From NCBI GenBank assembly GCA_002839245.1, contig PGXR01000033.1, positions 1 through 16,510 on the forward strand: a DNA stretch of 16,510 nt, written 5' to 3'. A model generated the notes under the pieces. It did no database searches, was not told the DNA's origin, and saw nothing but the letters and a program-made list of their open reading frames with translations. Each line of letters opens with the position of its first letter. The first letter of the stretch is position 1. This DNA is from Spirochaetae bacterium HGW-Spirochaetae-7 (lineage in GTDB: Bacteria > Spirochaetota > Spirochaetia > Treponematales > UBA12059). Positions 6,894-14,271 of the stretch are shown piece by piece. The translations under genes and the position numbers were made by a program.

Positions 6894-7478
6894 CTATTTT
6901 TTCTCCGTCGGACGGGAAAGCCTCTTGCGTATCCTGCTCAATGATTCAGGTTGTACCCCCAGATAGCTGGCGATCTGGTACTGAGGAATCCTTTGGAGCA
7001 AATCCGGCCTCTTTTCCACTAGATCCAGATAGCGTTCCTCCGGAGTCGAGGTCCTGTAGCGGGCCAGACTCACCTGAAGCTTTTCCGCCATAATTTCGGT
7101 CATGGCAAGGCAGACCGTCTTGAGTTGGGGATATTCCGCGAGCGTTCTCTCTTCCTGATCGGGCGTGCTCACCACCGCAACGGTATCCTCCAGGCATTCC
7201 AGGAAATGTTCAGAAGGAACATCCTTTCCCAAGCCCAGGGGGAGTACCGATTCTTCTTCGATGAAAAATTCTATTGTCTTGTCTTCCCCGTTTTTCAGGA
7301 TATAGCTGCGGATGCAGCCCTTTAAAATGAAGTAGCCCTTTTCTGCCCGCTCCCCCTCCCTCAATAGCACCGTAGCTCTGGGATACGATTGCACGAATGA
7401 GCTTTTCGCCAGAACATCTGCAAGCTCGTCTGTTATGGGCATATAGCGTGACAGATAGGTTGCCAATTCAGTGCTCAC
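6894..7478 (-). CDS. Crp/Fnr-family transcriptional regulator with Fnr-like recognition helix
   Basis: 194 residues. The GTG at 7478 is chosen because GGAGG lies 7 nt upstream; the longer frame has no such signal. A cNMP-binding-type beta-roll (about 15-110: REGERAEKGYFILKGCIR) is followed by the dimer helix (about 112-140) and a helix-turn-helix (about 165-187). The recognition helix QPESLSRIRKRL holds E178, S181 and R182, the E-x-x-S-R arrangement by which Fnr reads TTGAT half-sites. The N-terminus lacks the cysteine cluster of oxygen-sensing Fnr, and the ligand arginine/serine pair of true Crp is not evident, so the inducer is unknown. The Fnr-type box right after the gene is its probable target. 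Confidence 0.85.
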   Translation of the reverse strand: MSTELATYLSRYMPITDELADVLAKSSFVQSYPRATVLLREGERAEKGYFILKGCIRSYILKNGEDKTIEFFIEEESVLPLGLGKDVPSEHFLECLEDTVAVVSTPDQEERTLAEYPQLKTVCLAMTEIMAEKLQVSLARYRTSTPEERYLDLVEKRPDLLQRIPQYQIASYLGVQPESLSRIRKRLSRPTEKK

Positions 7479-7548
7479 GGGGGAACCTCCTTTTCCCGAT
7501 CCGGCGCACGCACAGCCCGCCTGGCACGTGTCGGGCCCGGGCGCCTGC

Positions 7549-8070
7549 TCAGTGTATGTACAGCGAGAATCCGCTGCAGTCGTTTGCAATGCCATTCTGG
7601 TCCAGGACGGCCGATATCTCTCCCCGGTGATGCGTGCCGTGGTTGAGGACATGGAAGATCGCGTGCCACATGGTGCGCTCGAGCACCTTGCCGTCGTTGC
7701 CGCGATAACTGACGCGCCGCTCGAATTCGACCACGGGCAACTCGTTGACGAATTGTTCGATCAAGGCATTGGCTTCGCGTAGGAGTGCCGTCGCCTTGAC
7801 GCTGTCGCTTTTGATTTCGGCGCCGATTTCTTCAAGCGGCCGTGACAGCATCCCGCCCGCGGCCAGGCACGGATAGGAACCGAAGCCGGAAAAACGCTTG
7901 AGCCAGAGCGCGAAAGCCCAGGCCATGTGCTCGACGGTGCCGTCGATGCTCTTGTAGAATAGGCCGACATCCTTAGTCCTGAGATCGGCCGGCGCCTTCT
8001 CGATGATTGCGAGAAGCGCGTCCGCGGATTTTCCGTTGTACTCGGCCATGCGCTGCAGTACCTGTTTCAT
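7549..8070 (-). CDS. DinB-family protein (four-helix bundle, putative metal-dependent)
   Basis: 173 residues from the ATG at 8070, which follows AAGGAGG at 6 nt; the longer upstream frame lacks a start signal. The DinB metal triad is recognisable: H48 in VEHMAW, then H144 and H148 in HAIFHVLNHGTHHRGE. Members fold as four-helix bundles binding a divalent metal. Some act as thiol transferases, and many are of unknown role despite the damage-inducible name. Soluble and cytoplasmic. It lies 70 bp ahead of the Crp/Fnr gene and 89 bp after the DUF1003 gene on the same strand. Confidence 0.87.
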   Translation of the reverse strand: MKQVLQRMAEYNGKSADALLAIIEKAPADLRTKDVGLFYKSIDGTVEHMAWAFALWLKRFSGFGSYPCLAAGGMLSRPLEEIGAEIKSDSVKATALLREANALIEQFVNELPVVEFERRVSYRGNDGKVLERTMWHAIFHVLNHGTHHRGEISAVLDQNGIANDCSGFSLYIH

Positions 8071-8159
8071 GAAAAGCCTCCTTGTCTGTTCCGCCCGTGG
8101 CGGGATAAGCCGTATTCCCGGTTTTATGGCGATATGGCGCCGCATGATATTGCCGCCGG

Positions 8160-8852
8160 CTATTTCATCTTCCCGCGAATTTCTTCGAGTATCTCGATCT
8201 GCATTTCCTGGATGTCCATCATCTTCGCCCATTGGTCCAACAGCAGGTGATCGACCTTTTCGTGCAACGTGCGTATTTCTATTTCTGATTTCAGGTTGAT
8301 CCTGTAATCGTTCTCCGACCTGATCCTGTCCTTCTTTTCCTGCCTGTTCTGGCTCATCATGATTATCGGTGCCTGTATCGCGGCGATGCACGACAGGATC
8401 AAATTCATGAGGATGAACGGGAACGGATCGAATGGTTTCGTCAACAGGAAGCTGCTGTTCACGATTATCCATCCGGCCAATACCATGAAAAACAGTATTA
8501 TGAATTTCCAGCTTCCGCCGAATTTCGCTACCCTGTCCGAGATCGCGTCCCCGATCGTCAGGATTTCCTTCTGGGCCATGTTGACGTTTTCTACGATGCT
8601 CTCGTTTTCATCGATGCTTCTCAGCACGTCGCTTTCCAGTTCCTTGATGTTGCCGTTCTCTTCCTCGATCATCAGTGAAATATACTGGGTCCTGTACGCA
8701 TTGTAGTCGTCCCTGCAAATCTTCTGGTAGTCGTCCCAGCCTGGATTATCACGTACTATCATTTTTTCAATTTCATGGCGAATACCGTGTCCGCTTATGA
8801 GGTCCGACCCGGGGAATTCTTTTTTACAGACATAACACTTTTCATTTTCCAC
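8160..8852 (-). CDS. DUF1003-family membrane protein with N-terminal CxxC
   Basis: 230 residues from a GTG at 8852, preceded by GGAG with 6 nt spacing. The further upstream ATG at 8909 lacks a ribosome binding site. The N-terminus carries C6-x-x-C9 in CYVCKKEFPG, a half zinc-knuckle common in this family. After a charged stretch come the DUF1003 hallmarks DRVAKFGGSWKFI, two membrane helices (about 113-137 and 145-170), KPFDPFPFILMNLILSCIAA, QAPIIMMSQNRQ and a long charged C-terminal helix likely to coil. It is an inner-membrane protein with a large cytoplasmic tail; the function is unknown. Confidence 0.87.
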   Translation of the reverse strand: MENEKCYVCKKEFPGSDLISGHGIRHEIEKMIVRDNPGWDDYQKICRDDYNAYRTQYISLMIEEENGNIKELESDVLRSIDENESIVENVNMAQKEILTIGDAISDRVAKFGGSWKFIILFFMVLAGWIIVNSSFLLTKPFDPFPFILMNLILSCIAAIQAPIIMMSQNRQEKKDRIRSENDYRINLKSEIEIRTLHEKVDHLLLDQWAKMMDIQEMQIEILEEIRGKMK

Positions 8853-9140
8853 TGCTAACTCCAATCCCGGGCATGGCCAAAAGTCGGCAGTACCATCCGC
8901 CATATTCACGCAGTGAAGCAGGTGGAGCGAATGGCGGCATGCGAGGCTCTGTCCCTCGTGGTCCTGATCACGGATGGATAGTAGCCCCCAACCCGACGTT
9001 CGTGCAAGGAGAGGATCTTGGCGATCCCGCCCCCGCGACCCGGGGGCTTGACGCCGGGACCGGCAAGGCCGAACATCGACATGGACGCCGGCCGGTGCTA
9101 AGAACCCGCGGACGGCACGCTGGCAATCGGGAGGATTTCG
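8853..9140. other. Intergenic divergence point of the accessory block and the efflux block
   Basis: About 290 bp between the minus-strand DUF1003 gene and the plus-strand ABC operon. A six-pair hairpin (9030-9046, five C plus G opposite C plus five G) is followed by TTGACG at 9048-9053, a fair -35 for the ABC operon, but only a poor -10 (GAACAT, 9071-9076) sits 17 bp later. No gene or gene remnant was recognised here. Confidence 0.4.
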
Positions 9141-10028
9141 ATGATAACTGTCGAAGGTTTGCGCTTTACCTATCCGAAGGCGCGATCGGAAGCCGTTCGC
9201 GGAATCGACTTCAAAGTCAGCCCCGGAGAGGTATTCGGTTTCCTGGGACCAAGCGGCGCCGGCAAAAGCACGACCCAGAAAATCCTCCTCGGTTCACTGC
9301 GGGGCTACGCGGGTTCGGCCATGGTCGCCGGCGTCGAGGCCGCCAGGGCCGACGCAGGGTACCGTGCGCTCGTCGGAGCTGCCTTCGAGTTCCCGTGCTT
9401 CTACCAGAAGCTGACAGGCATCGAGAACCTGTCGCTTTTCGCGTCGTTCTACCCCGGGCCCAAGGACGACGCCCGTGCCCTCCTCGAACGCCTGGGCCTC
9501 GCCGACGCTGCCGACAGGCGGGTGGCCGAATACTCGAAGGGCATGAAGGTGCGGCTCAACCTGGCACGCGCGGTGCAGCACAGGCCGAGGATACTCTTCC
9601 TCGACGAGCCGACGAGCGGCCTCGATCCGGCCAACGCCCGCATCGTGCGGGACATCGTGCGGGAACGGGCTGCGGACGGCGTCGCGGTGTTCCTGACCAC
9701 GCACGACATGGCCGCCGCCGATGCGGTCTGCGACCGGGTAGCCTTCATCGTCGACGGCATGATAGCCGCCTGCGATGCGCCCTCAGCGCTCAAGCGCCGC
9801 TACGGCAGGCGGGCAGTCGTCGTCGACAGGGCTCCTGCCGCCGGCGTCGAGGCCGCGGCCGTAGGCGACGGAACGGGAGCCGGACAACGCGAGTTCGGCT
9901 TCGACGGCCTCGCCGACAACGCCGAATTCCTGGCCGAGCTGCGGAAGCCGGGCCTTCTTGGCATCCGGACCCTCGACTCGAGCCTGGACAGCATTTTCCT
10001 GGCTCTGACCGGCAAGGAGCTCGCATGA
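9141..10028 (+). CDS. ABC exporter ATP-binding protein (Rv2688c-like)
   Basis: 295 residues. ATPase motifs in order: Walker A GPSGAGKST (36-44), Q-loop region EFPCFYQKLTGIENL (83-97) with Glu where most ABC ATPases have Gln, signature YSKGMKVRLN (131-140, a degenerate LSGGQ), Walker B ILFLDEP (151-157), D-loop SGLD, and switch histidine H188 in TTHDM. A C-terminal extension of about 75 residues follows, as in DrrA/CcmA-type exporters. GGGAGG lies 6 nt before the ATG. It overlaps the first permease gene by 4 bp. The layout of one ATPase and two about 235-residue permeases resembles the mycobacterial fluoroquinolone exporter; the substrate here is unknown. Confidence 0.88.
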   Translation: MITVEGLRFTYPKARSEAVRGIDFKVSPGEVFGFLGPSGAGKSTTQKILLGSLRGYAGSAMVAGVEAARADAGYRALVGAAFEFPCFYQKLTGIENLSLFASFYPGPKDDARALLERLGLADAADRRVAEYSKGMKVRLNLARAVQHRPRILFLDEPTSGLDPANARIVRDIVRERAADGVAVFLTTHDMAAADAVCDRVAFIVDGMIAACDAPSALKRRYGRRAVVVDRAPAAGVEAAAVGDGTGAGQREFGFDGLADNAEFLAELRKPGLLGIRTLDSSLDSIFLALTGKELA

Positions 10029-10729
10029 ACCTGGCGGTGCTCGTGCGCAGCGATGTCCGGCTGCTCTGGCGGCACGGCTTCGCGATAGCCTATCTCGTGG
10101 TGGCGATACTGTACGCAGCGATAATCTCGGCGCTCCCGCGCGAATGGGCCGACGCGGTGCTGCCGGTACTCGCGTGGAGCGACCCGGCGTTCTTCTGCTT
10201 TTTCTTCGCCGGCGCCAGCGTCTGCCTCGACCTGGCCCAGGGGACCTTCGGCGCGCTGTTCGCGACGCCACTGCGGCCCGCCGTCTACATCGCGGTCAAG
10301 GCGGCCAACCTGTCCGTGCTGGCCTTCGCGATGGCCGCCGCGGTCTCGGCGAGTTCCAGAGGCGCGGACTTCAGGCCCTGGCCCCTGGCCGCCTCCTGTC
10401 TCGCAGGCGGCATCCCCTCGGCAATCCTCGGCGCTTCACTCGCGCTCAGGCTCAAGTCGATAAACCGTTTCCTCATAGGCTCGATGCCGGCATTCCTCTT
10501 CCTTGCATTGCCGGTCGTCCAGTACGCGGCGGGACGTTGGCTTCCGCCGTGGTTCGGCATGATCGCGGCCATGACGCCTGCCGACGGCGCGCTGCGGCTG
10601 GCCAGGGCGGCCTACCAGGCGGTCCCGGTGCCCGAGCTGGCCGTCGGGCTTGCCGCGGCCGCGGTATGGTCGGCGGCCCTCTCTATCCTGGTGCTCGGGC
10701 CGGCCGTAGCGGCGGCGAGGGCCGACTGA
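10025..10729 (+). CDS. ABC-2-type exporter permease, first subunit (Rv2687c-like)
   Basis: 234 residues starting in the ATGA overlap with the ATPase gene. About six membrane helices are visible, including AIAYLVVAILYAAIISAL (about 20-37), FFCFFFAGASVCL (about 57-69), SVLAFAMAAAV, LAASCLAGGIPSAILGASLA, IGSMPAFLFLALPVV, and a C-terminal VGLAAAAVWSAALSILVLGP. The N-terminal VRSDVRLLWRHG is the usual amphipathic lead-in of this group. It has no ribosome binding site of its own, so translation is probably coupled to the ATPase. It should pair with the next gene's product to form the membrane pore. Confidence 0.82.
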   Translation: MNLAVLVRSDVRLLWRHGFAIAYLVVAILYAAIISALPREWADAVLPVLAWSDPAFFCFFFAGASVCLDLAQGTFGALFATPLRPAVYIAVKAANLSVLAFAMAAAVSASSRGADFRPWPLAASCLAGGIPSAILGASLALRLKSINRFLIGSMPAFLFLALPVVQYAAGRWLPPWFGMIAAMTPADGALRLARAAYQAVPVPELAVGLAAAAVWSAALSILVLGPAVAAARAD

Positions 10730-10730
10730 G

Positions 10731-11447
10731 ATGCGCGGCAACGCGATGCGGCTCGTCGCCGCCGACGTCCGGATGGTCGCCCGTGATCCCTTGCTGATGC
10801 TTATGCCCTTCGTGCCCTTTCTGGCAGCCGGAGCGCTACGCTTTTTCCTGCCCCTGCTTTCGGCCTTCGTCGACAAGGCGACAGGGTTCAGGATCATGGA
10901 ATACGCCGACCTTGCGCGAGTCGTCATCACGCTGTTCCCAGGCATGTTCTACGGCATGGTGGCGGGCTTCCTCCTTCTCGATGACCGCGACGACGGGGTG
11001 TCGGCGTACTGGGGCGCGACCCCGGTCGGGCGCTCGGGTTATCTGGCGGCCAGGCTCGGCCTGTTCTCGGTGGCGGCTTTCGCAGCCGGGCTCGCCGTCG
11101 GCCCGGTACTTGGCCTGGGAAGGATAGGCGCGGCGGGAACCCTCGGGACCGCCGCGCTGGGTGCAGCCCAGGTTCCCTTCATCGCGCTGTTCCTGGCGGC
11201 TTTCGCGGCAAACAAGGTGGAGGGACTGTCCATCCTCAAGGCACTGAGCGGTCTGGACATGGCGCCGATCGCCATATACCTCTCGCTTCCGATACGCGCG
11301 GTCGGCTGGCCGTTTCCTCAGTACTGGGCCGCCGAATTGGCGCTTGGACGCAACGCACCGCCCGTCGTCGCGCTCGTTCTCGGAGTGATGACGAGCGTCC
11401 TGTGGACGGTGATCCTGGCCGCCAGGTACCGGCGGCGCGTCGACTGA
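10731..11447 (+). CDS. ABC-2-type exporter permease, second subunit (Rv2686c-like)
   Basis: 238 residues from ATG 10731, 1 bp after the preceding stop; an ATG at 10746 is an alternative start. Membrane helices include LLMLMPFVPFLAAGALRFFLP, ARVVITLFPGMFYGMVAGFLL, SVAAFAAGLAVGPVLGLG, AQVPFIALFLAAFAAN and VVALVLGVMTSVLWTVILA. The loop LLDDRDDGVSAYWGATPVGRSGYL (split here for reading: LLDDRDDGVSAY, then WGATPVGRSGYL) is the typical cytoplasmic segment of this permease type after the second helix. It completes the ABC exporter. Downstream lies a large palindrome rather than a canonical terminator. Confidence 0.82.
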   Translation: MRGNAMRLVAADVRMVARDPLLMLMPFVPFLAAGALRFFLPLLSAFVDKATGFRIMEYADLARVVITLFPGMFYGMVAGFLLLDDRDDGVSAYWGATPVGRSGYLAARLGLFSVAAFAAGLAVGPVLGLGRIGAAGTLGTAALGAAQVPFIALFLAAFAANKVEGLSILKALSGLDMAPIAIYLSLPIRAVGWPFPQYWAAELALGRNAPPVVALVLGVMTSVLWTVILAARYRRRVD

Positions 11448-11494
11448 AAAGGCGGCCTTCCCGCGCGAGGGATCGAAGCGAAAGCCCGGAGTGT

Positions 11495-11544
11495 CGTCAT
11501 CCATGACGCCCCCGTCCGCCAGGACGGGTACGTCATGGATGACG
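11495..11544. repeat. Nested palindrome: two identical 14-bp operator-like sites in a long hairpin
   Basis: CGTCATCCATGACG (11495-11508) and its exact reverse complement CGTCATGGATGACG (11531-11544) flank an inner hairpin CCCGTCC-gcca-GGACGGG (11511-11528). Each 14-mer is itself palindromic around two central bases (CGTCAT/ATGACG). Site centres are 36 bp apart, and the second ends 15 bp before the MATE promoter. It could be a pair of operators or a terminator of the ABC operon; no T-run follows directly. Confidence 0.75.
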
Positions 11545-11559
11545 AGTCGGCGCGCCCCA

Positions 11560-11588
11560 TTGTCGTTTTTTCGGGTTTCTACTATACA
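11560..11588 (+). promoter_or_regulatory. Sigma70-type promoter of the MATE gene, predicted leaderless
   Basis: TTGTCG (11560-11565), 17 bp spacer with a T-run, TATACA (11583-11588). The MATE start codon begins at 11595, exactly 6 nt after the -10, and no Shine-Dalgarno sequence is present. Same geometry as at 885 and 13004. Confidence 0.68.
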
Positions 11589-11594
11589 GATGTT

Positions 11595-12992
11595 ATGAAC
11601 AATGCGATCCTGCGCCGGCCGCTTTTCGGGCCGGCTTCGTTTTACCGCGAGGTGCTGGCCGTCGCGATCCCCGTGATGGCCCAGCAGGCCATCCAGAGCC
11701 TGGTGTCGCTGATAGACAACTTCATGGTCGCGGGACTCGGCGACGCCAAAATGGCCGGCGTCAACGTGGCCAACCAGGTCAACTTCGTCTACCTCGTCGT
11801 GATGATGACGCTGTCGGGCGCGGGCGGCATCTACATGTCGCAGTTCCGCGGCGCCGGGGACGAGGAGGGCATGAAGCAGGCCTACCGTTTCAAGGCGATC
11901 ATGACGATGGGCGTTTCCGCACTGTACTTTGCGCTGTGCCAGACCATGCCGTCGGCCCTGATATCGATGATGACGATGGGCAACGCCGCCCAGGCAGAGA
12001 TAGTCGCGCACGGAGCCGGATACCTGCGGATGGTCTCGTGGATGTTCATACCGATGGGACTGTCCCAGGCCATAGGCACCGCGTACAGGGAGATAGGCAA
12101 GCCGGGCGTTCCGCTGACTATCTCGGTCTGCGCGACGCTGGTCAACACCTTCTTCAACTGGGTGCTGATATACGGCAACCTTGGCGCGCCGAGGCTGGAG
12201 ATAGGCGGCGCTGCTATAGCGACGAATATAGCGCGGGGCGCCGAAGTCATCGCCTTCGTGATGTTCGCGCGAGCCAGCAAGGTCCCGTTCTTCGTGCCGC
12301 TCAGCCGGTTGTTCAAGGCCAGATGGTCGCTGTTCCGCGAGATACTGGGCAAGTCGAGCCTGATGCTGCTGTCCGAGACTAGCTGGGTCGTGTCAGAGAC
12401 GGTGACGACGGCCCTGTACAACGGCCGCGGCGGCGCAGAGGTGGTCGCCGGCATGTCCGCCGGCTGGGCGATCGCCAATATATTCTTTCTCGTGTTCACC
12501 GGCATTCACGTCTCCACCGGGGTCGTCGTCGGGAGCCTCCTGGGGGCCGACCGGCTCGACGAGGCCAGGGTGAGGGCGCGGTGGATCATGAGCGGCTCCG
12601 TGGTGGCCGGCGCGACCCTGGCGCTGGTCCAGGTGGCGAGCATAGCCGCCGTGCCGTTCATCTTCATGAACCTGACCGTGGCGGCGACCAGGGTGACGCG
12701 CGGACTCCTTTTCGTCATTTCAGCCTACCTGCCGTTGTGGAGCCTCCTCAACGCGCAGTTCGCCGTTTCCCGCTCAGGCGGCGACGCGATGATGGGCGTG
12801 GTCGTCGACGTGGGCGTCACCTACGTGCTGTTCATCCCCGGCGCCTTCGCGCTCGCTTTCCTGACGCCGATCGGCCCGGTGGCGATGTACGCCGTCATCA
12901 AGCTGACCGACTTCGCCAAGTGGTTCATCGCCCACCGCTGGCTCAAGAAGGAACGGTGGCTGCGGAACCTTGCCTCGCCCGTCGCGCCGTGA
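11595..12992 (+). CDS. MATE-family multidrug/cation antiporter (NorM-like)
   Basis: 465 residues, the usual family length, with twelve membrane helices in two six-helix halves. Family signatures: IPVMAQQAIQSLVSLIDNFM (about 24-43), VAGLGDAKMAGVNVANQV (about 44-61), an NTFFNWVLIYGNLGAP segment with the following GGAAIATNIAR, and in the second half SLLGADRLDEAR. MATE proteins export cationic drugs or metabolites across the inner membrane using a Na+ or H+ gradient. ATG 11595 is preferred over the in-frame ATG at 11535 because a promoter -10 lies between them. It has its own promoter although it follows the ABC exporter on the same strand. Confidence 0.9.
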   Translation: MNNAILRRPLFGPASFYREVLAVAIPVMAQQAIQSLVSLIDNFMVAGLGDAKMAGVNVANQVNFVYLVVMMTLSGAGGIYMSQFRGAGDEEGMKQAYRFKAIMTMGVSALYFALCQTMPSALISMMTMGNAAQAEIVAHGAGYLRMVSWMFIPMGLSQAIGTAYREIGKPGVPLTISVCATLVNTFFNWVLIYGNLGAPRLEIGGAAIATNIARGAEVIAFVMFARASKVPFFVPLSRLFKARWSLFREILGKSSLMLLSETSWVVSETVTTALYNGRGGAEVVAGMSAGWAIANIFFLVFTGIHVSTGVVVGSLLGADRLDEARVRARWIMSGSVVAGATLALVQVASIAAVPFIFMNLTVAATRVTRGLLFVISAYLPLWSLLNAQFAVSRSGGDAMMGVVVDVGVTYVLFIPGAFALAFLTPIGPVAMYAVIKLTDFAKWFIAHRWLKKERWLRNLASPVAP

Positions 12993-13003
12993 TGCCAGCT
13001 CGG

Positions 13004-13032
13004 TTGACCCTGTTCGTTCCTGCCGGTAAGCT
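13004..13032 (+). promoter_or_regulatory. Sigma70-type promoter of the MFS gene, predicted leaderless
   Basis: TTGACC (13004-13009, five of six consensus bases), 17 bp spacer, TAAGCT (13027-13032). The GTG start begins at 13039, exactly 6 nt later. The whole promoter fits in the 46-bp gap after the MATE gene; there is no Shine-Dalgarno sequence. Confidence 0.65.
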
Positions 13033-13038
13033 CCCGGG

Positions 13039-14271
13039 GTGACCAAGAGACGCGGGATTTATGGCGACTATGCCGAGGCTTTCAAGTTCTTCAGCCCGAA
13101 CGCGCGCCATTTTCTCGCAGGCTCCATCCTGCTCGGCATTGGCGCAAACCTGATAAGCCTGCTCTTCAGCCTCTACCTGAAACGGCTCGACTTTACCGAA
13201 GTCGCCATAGGCACGATGCTCTCGACAAGAGCGCTCGGAGCGACCGTCATCGCCCTGCCAGCGTCGTTCATCATTTCGCGGCTCGATCCCCGGCGCTTGC
13301 TGCCTGTCGTGGCCACCCTCACAGCCGCTTCCTATGTGGCGCAATCGCTCGCGATATCCGGTTTCCTGATGGCGTCTGGAGTGTTCTTCGCAGGCGCACT
13401 GTCGACCATCTTCCAGGTCATATCCGGGCCTTTCTTCATGCGAAACTCCGGCGAGAGCGAACGGATGCACCTGTTCAGCCTGAACGGTGCCCTGTCCATG
13501 GGGACGGGGCTCATTGGCTCGCTTCTCGGAGGCGGCCTCAAGGATGTCCTGGTGACGCTTGGAGTCGGAGAGATCACCGCGTACCGGGCAGTCCTGCTCG
13601 TCGGCTGCGCCTTCGTACTCTCCGCCGCCGTGCCATATTCACGCATAGGCCCGGTCACCGCCGTAACCGGCGCTCCGGCTCGCCGCGGCAGCGGCTTCGA
13701 GGGCATCGATGCCGTGCTGTGGTTCAAGCTGATATTCCCCGGCTTCCTGGTAGGCCTTGGCGCCGGCCTCACGATCCCGTACCTCAACCTGTATTTCAAG
13801 GATACCTTCGGCCTCGGCGACACGGCGATAGGAGCGGCTGTCGCAGCCGGCCAGGTCGCGACGTTCATCGGCATAGCCGCAGGGCCGGAGGTCGCCAGGC
13901 GCATGGGCAAGCCGCGAGCCGTTTTCTGGACACAGTTCCTGTCGGTGCCGCTCATCCTCGTGCTGGCCTTCGTGCGGTCCCTGCCTCTTGCCTTGGTCGC
14001 CTATCTGGCTCGACAGGCGCTCATGAACATGTCGACGCCCATCCAGGACAACTTTTCCCTCGAACTCGTGGCTCCCGAGCGCCAGGGACTCATGAATGCC
14101 ATCAAGATGCTGTCATGGACCGGTAGCTGGACGATCGCGGCGAGGCTGTCCGGGTCCCTCATCTTCGCCAACGGCTTCTCGACATCATTCGCTCTGACCG
14201 CCGCCCTCTATGCGCTGTCGACGCTATGTTACCGGTTGTTTTTCATTCCCAGGCACGCCCGGAACGGCTGA
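13039..14271 (+). CDS. Major facilitator superfamily transporter
   Basis: 410 residues with about twelve hydrophobic helices in two halves joined by a cytoplasmic loop near residues 200-225 (APARRGSGFEG). The first half has SRALGATVIAL-like helix 2 (here STRALGATVIALPASFI) and the SRLDPRRLLP loop typical of MFS loop 2-3; the second half has PEVARRMGKPRAVF in the matching position. It is an inner-membrane secondary transporter, most like MFS efflux or uptake permeases; the substrate is unknown. GTG 13039 is the only early start in frame and lies 6 nt after a -10. Together with the ABC and MATE genes upstream it forms an export cluster. Confidence 0.85.
   Translation: MTKRRGIYGDYAEAFKFFSPNARHFLAGSILLGIGANLISLLFSLYLKRLDFTEVAIGTMLSTRALGATVIALPASFIISRLDPRRLLPVVATLTAASYVAQSLAISGFLMASGVFFAGALSTIFQVISGPFFMRNSGESERMHLFSLNGALSMGTGLIGSLLGGGLKDVLVTLGVGEITAYRAVLLVGCAFVLSAAVPYSRIGPVTAVTGAPARRGSGFEGIDAVLWFKLIFPGFLVGLGAGLTIPYLNLYFKDTFGLGDTAIGAAVAAGQVATFIGIAAGPEVARRMGKPRAVFWTQFLSVPLILVLAFVRSLPLALVAYLARQALMNMSTPIQDNFSLELVAPERQGLMNAIKMLSWTGSWTIAARLSGSLIFANGFSTSFALTAALYALSTLCYRLFFIPRHARNG

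Noticed and set aside
7549..8472. Longer 307-residue version of the DinB protein
   Set aside because: The extra N-terminal part is antisense-like to the DUF1003 gene, and a strong AAGGAGG fixes the start at 8070.
8873..10729. 618-residue plus-strand open frame
   Set aside because: Its first part is out of frame with the ABC ATPase and low in complexity; only its tail is real, as the permease starting at 10025.
11535..11594. Upstream in-frame ATG of the MATE gene
   Set aside because: It lies within the palindrome and upstream of the -10; the added residues do not resemble MATE N-termini.
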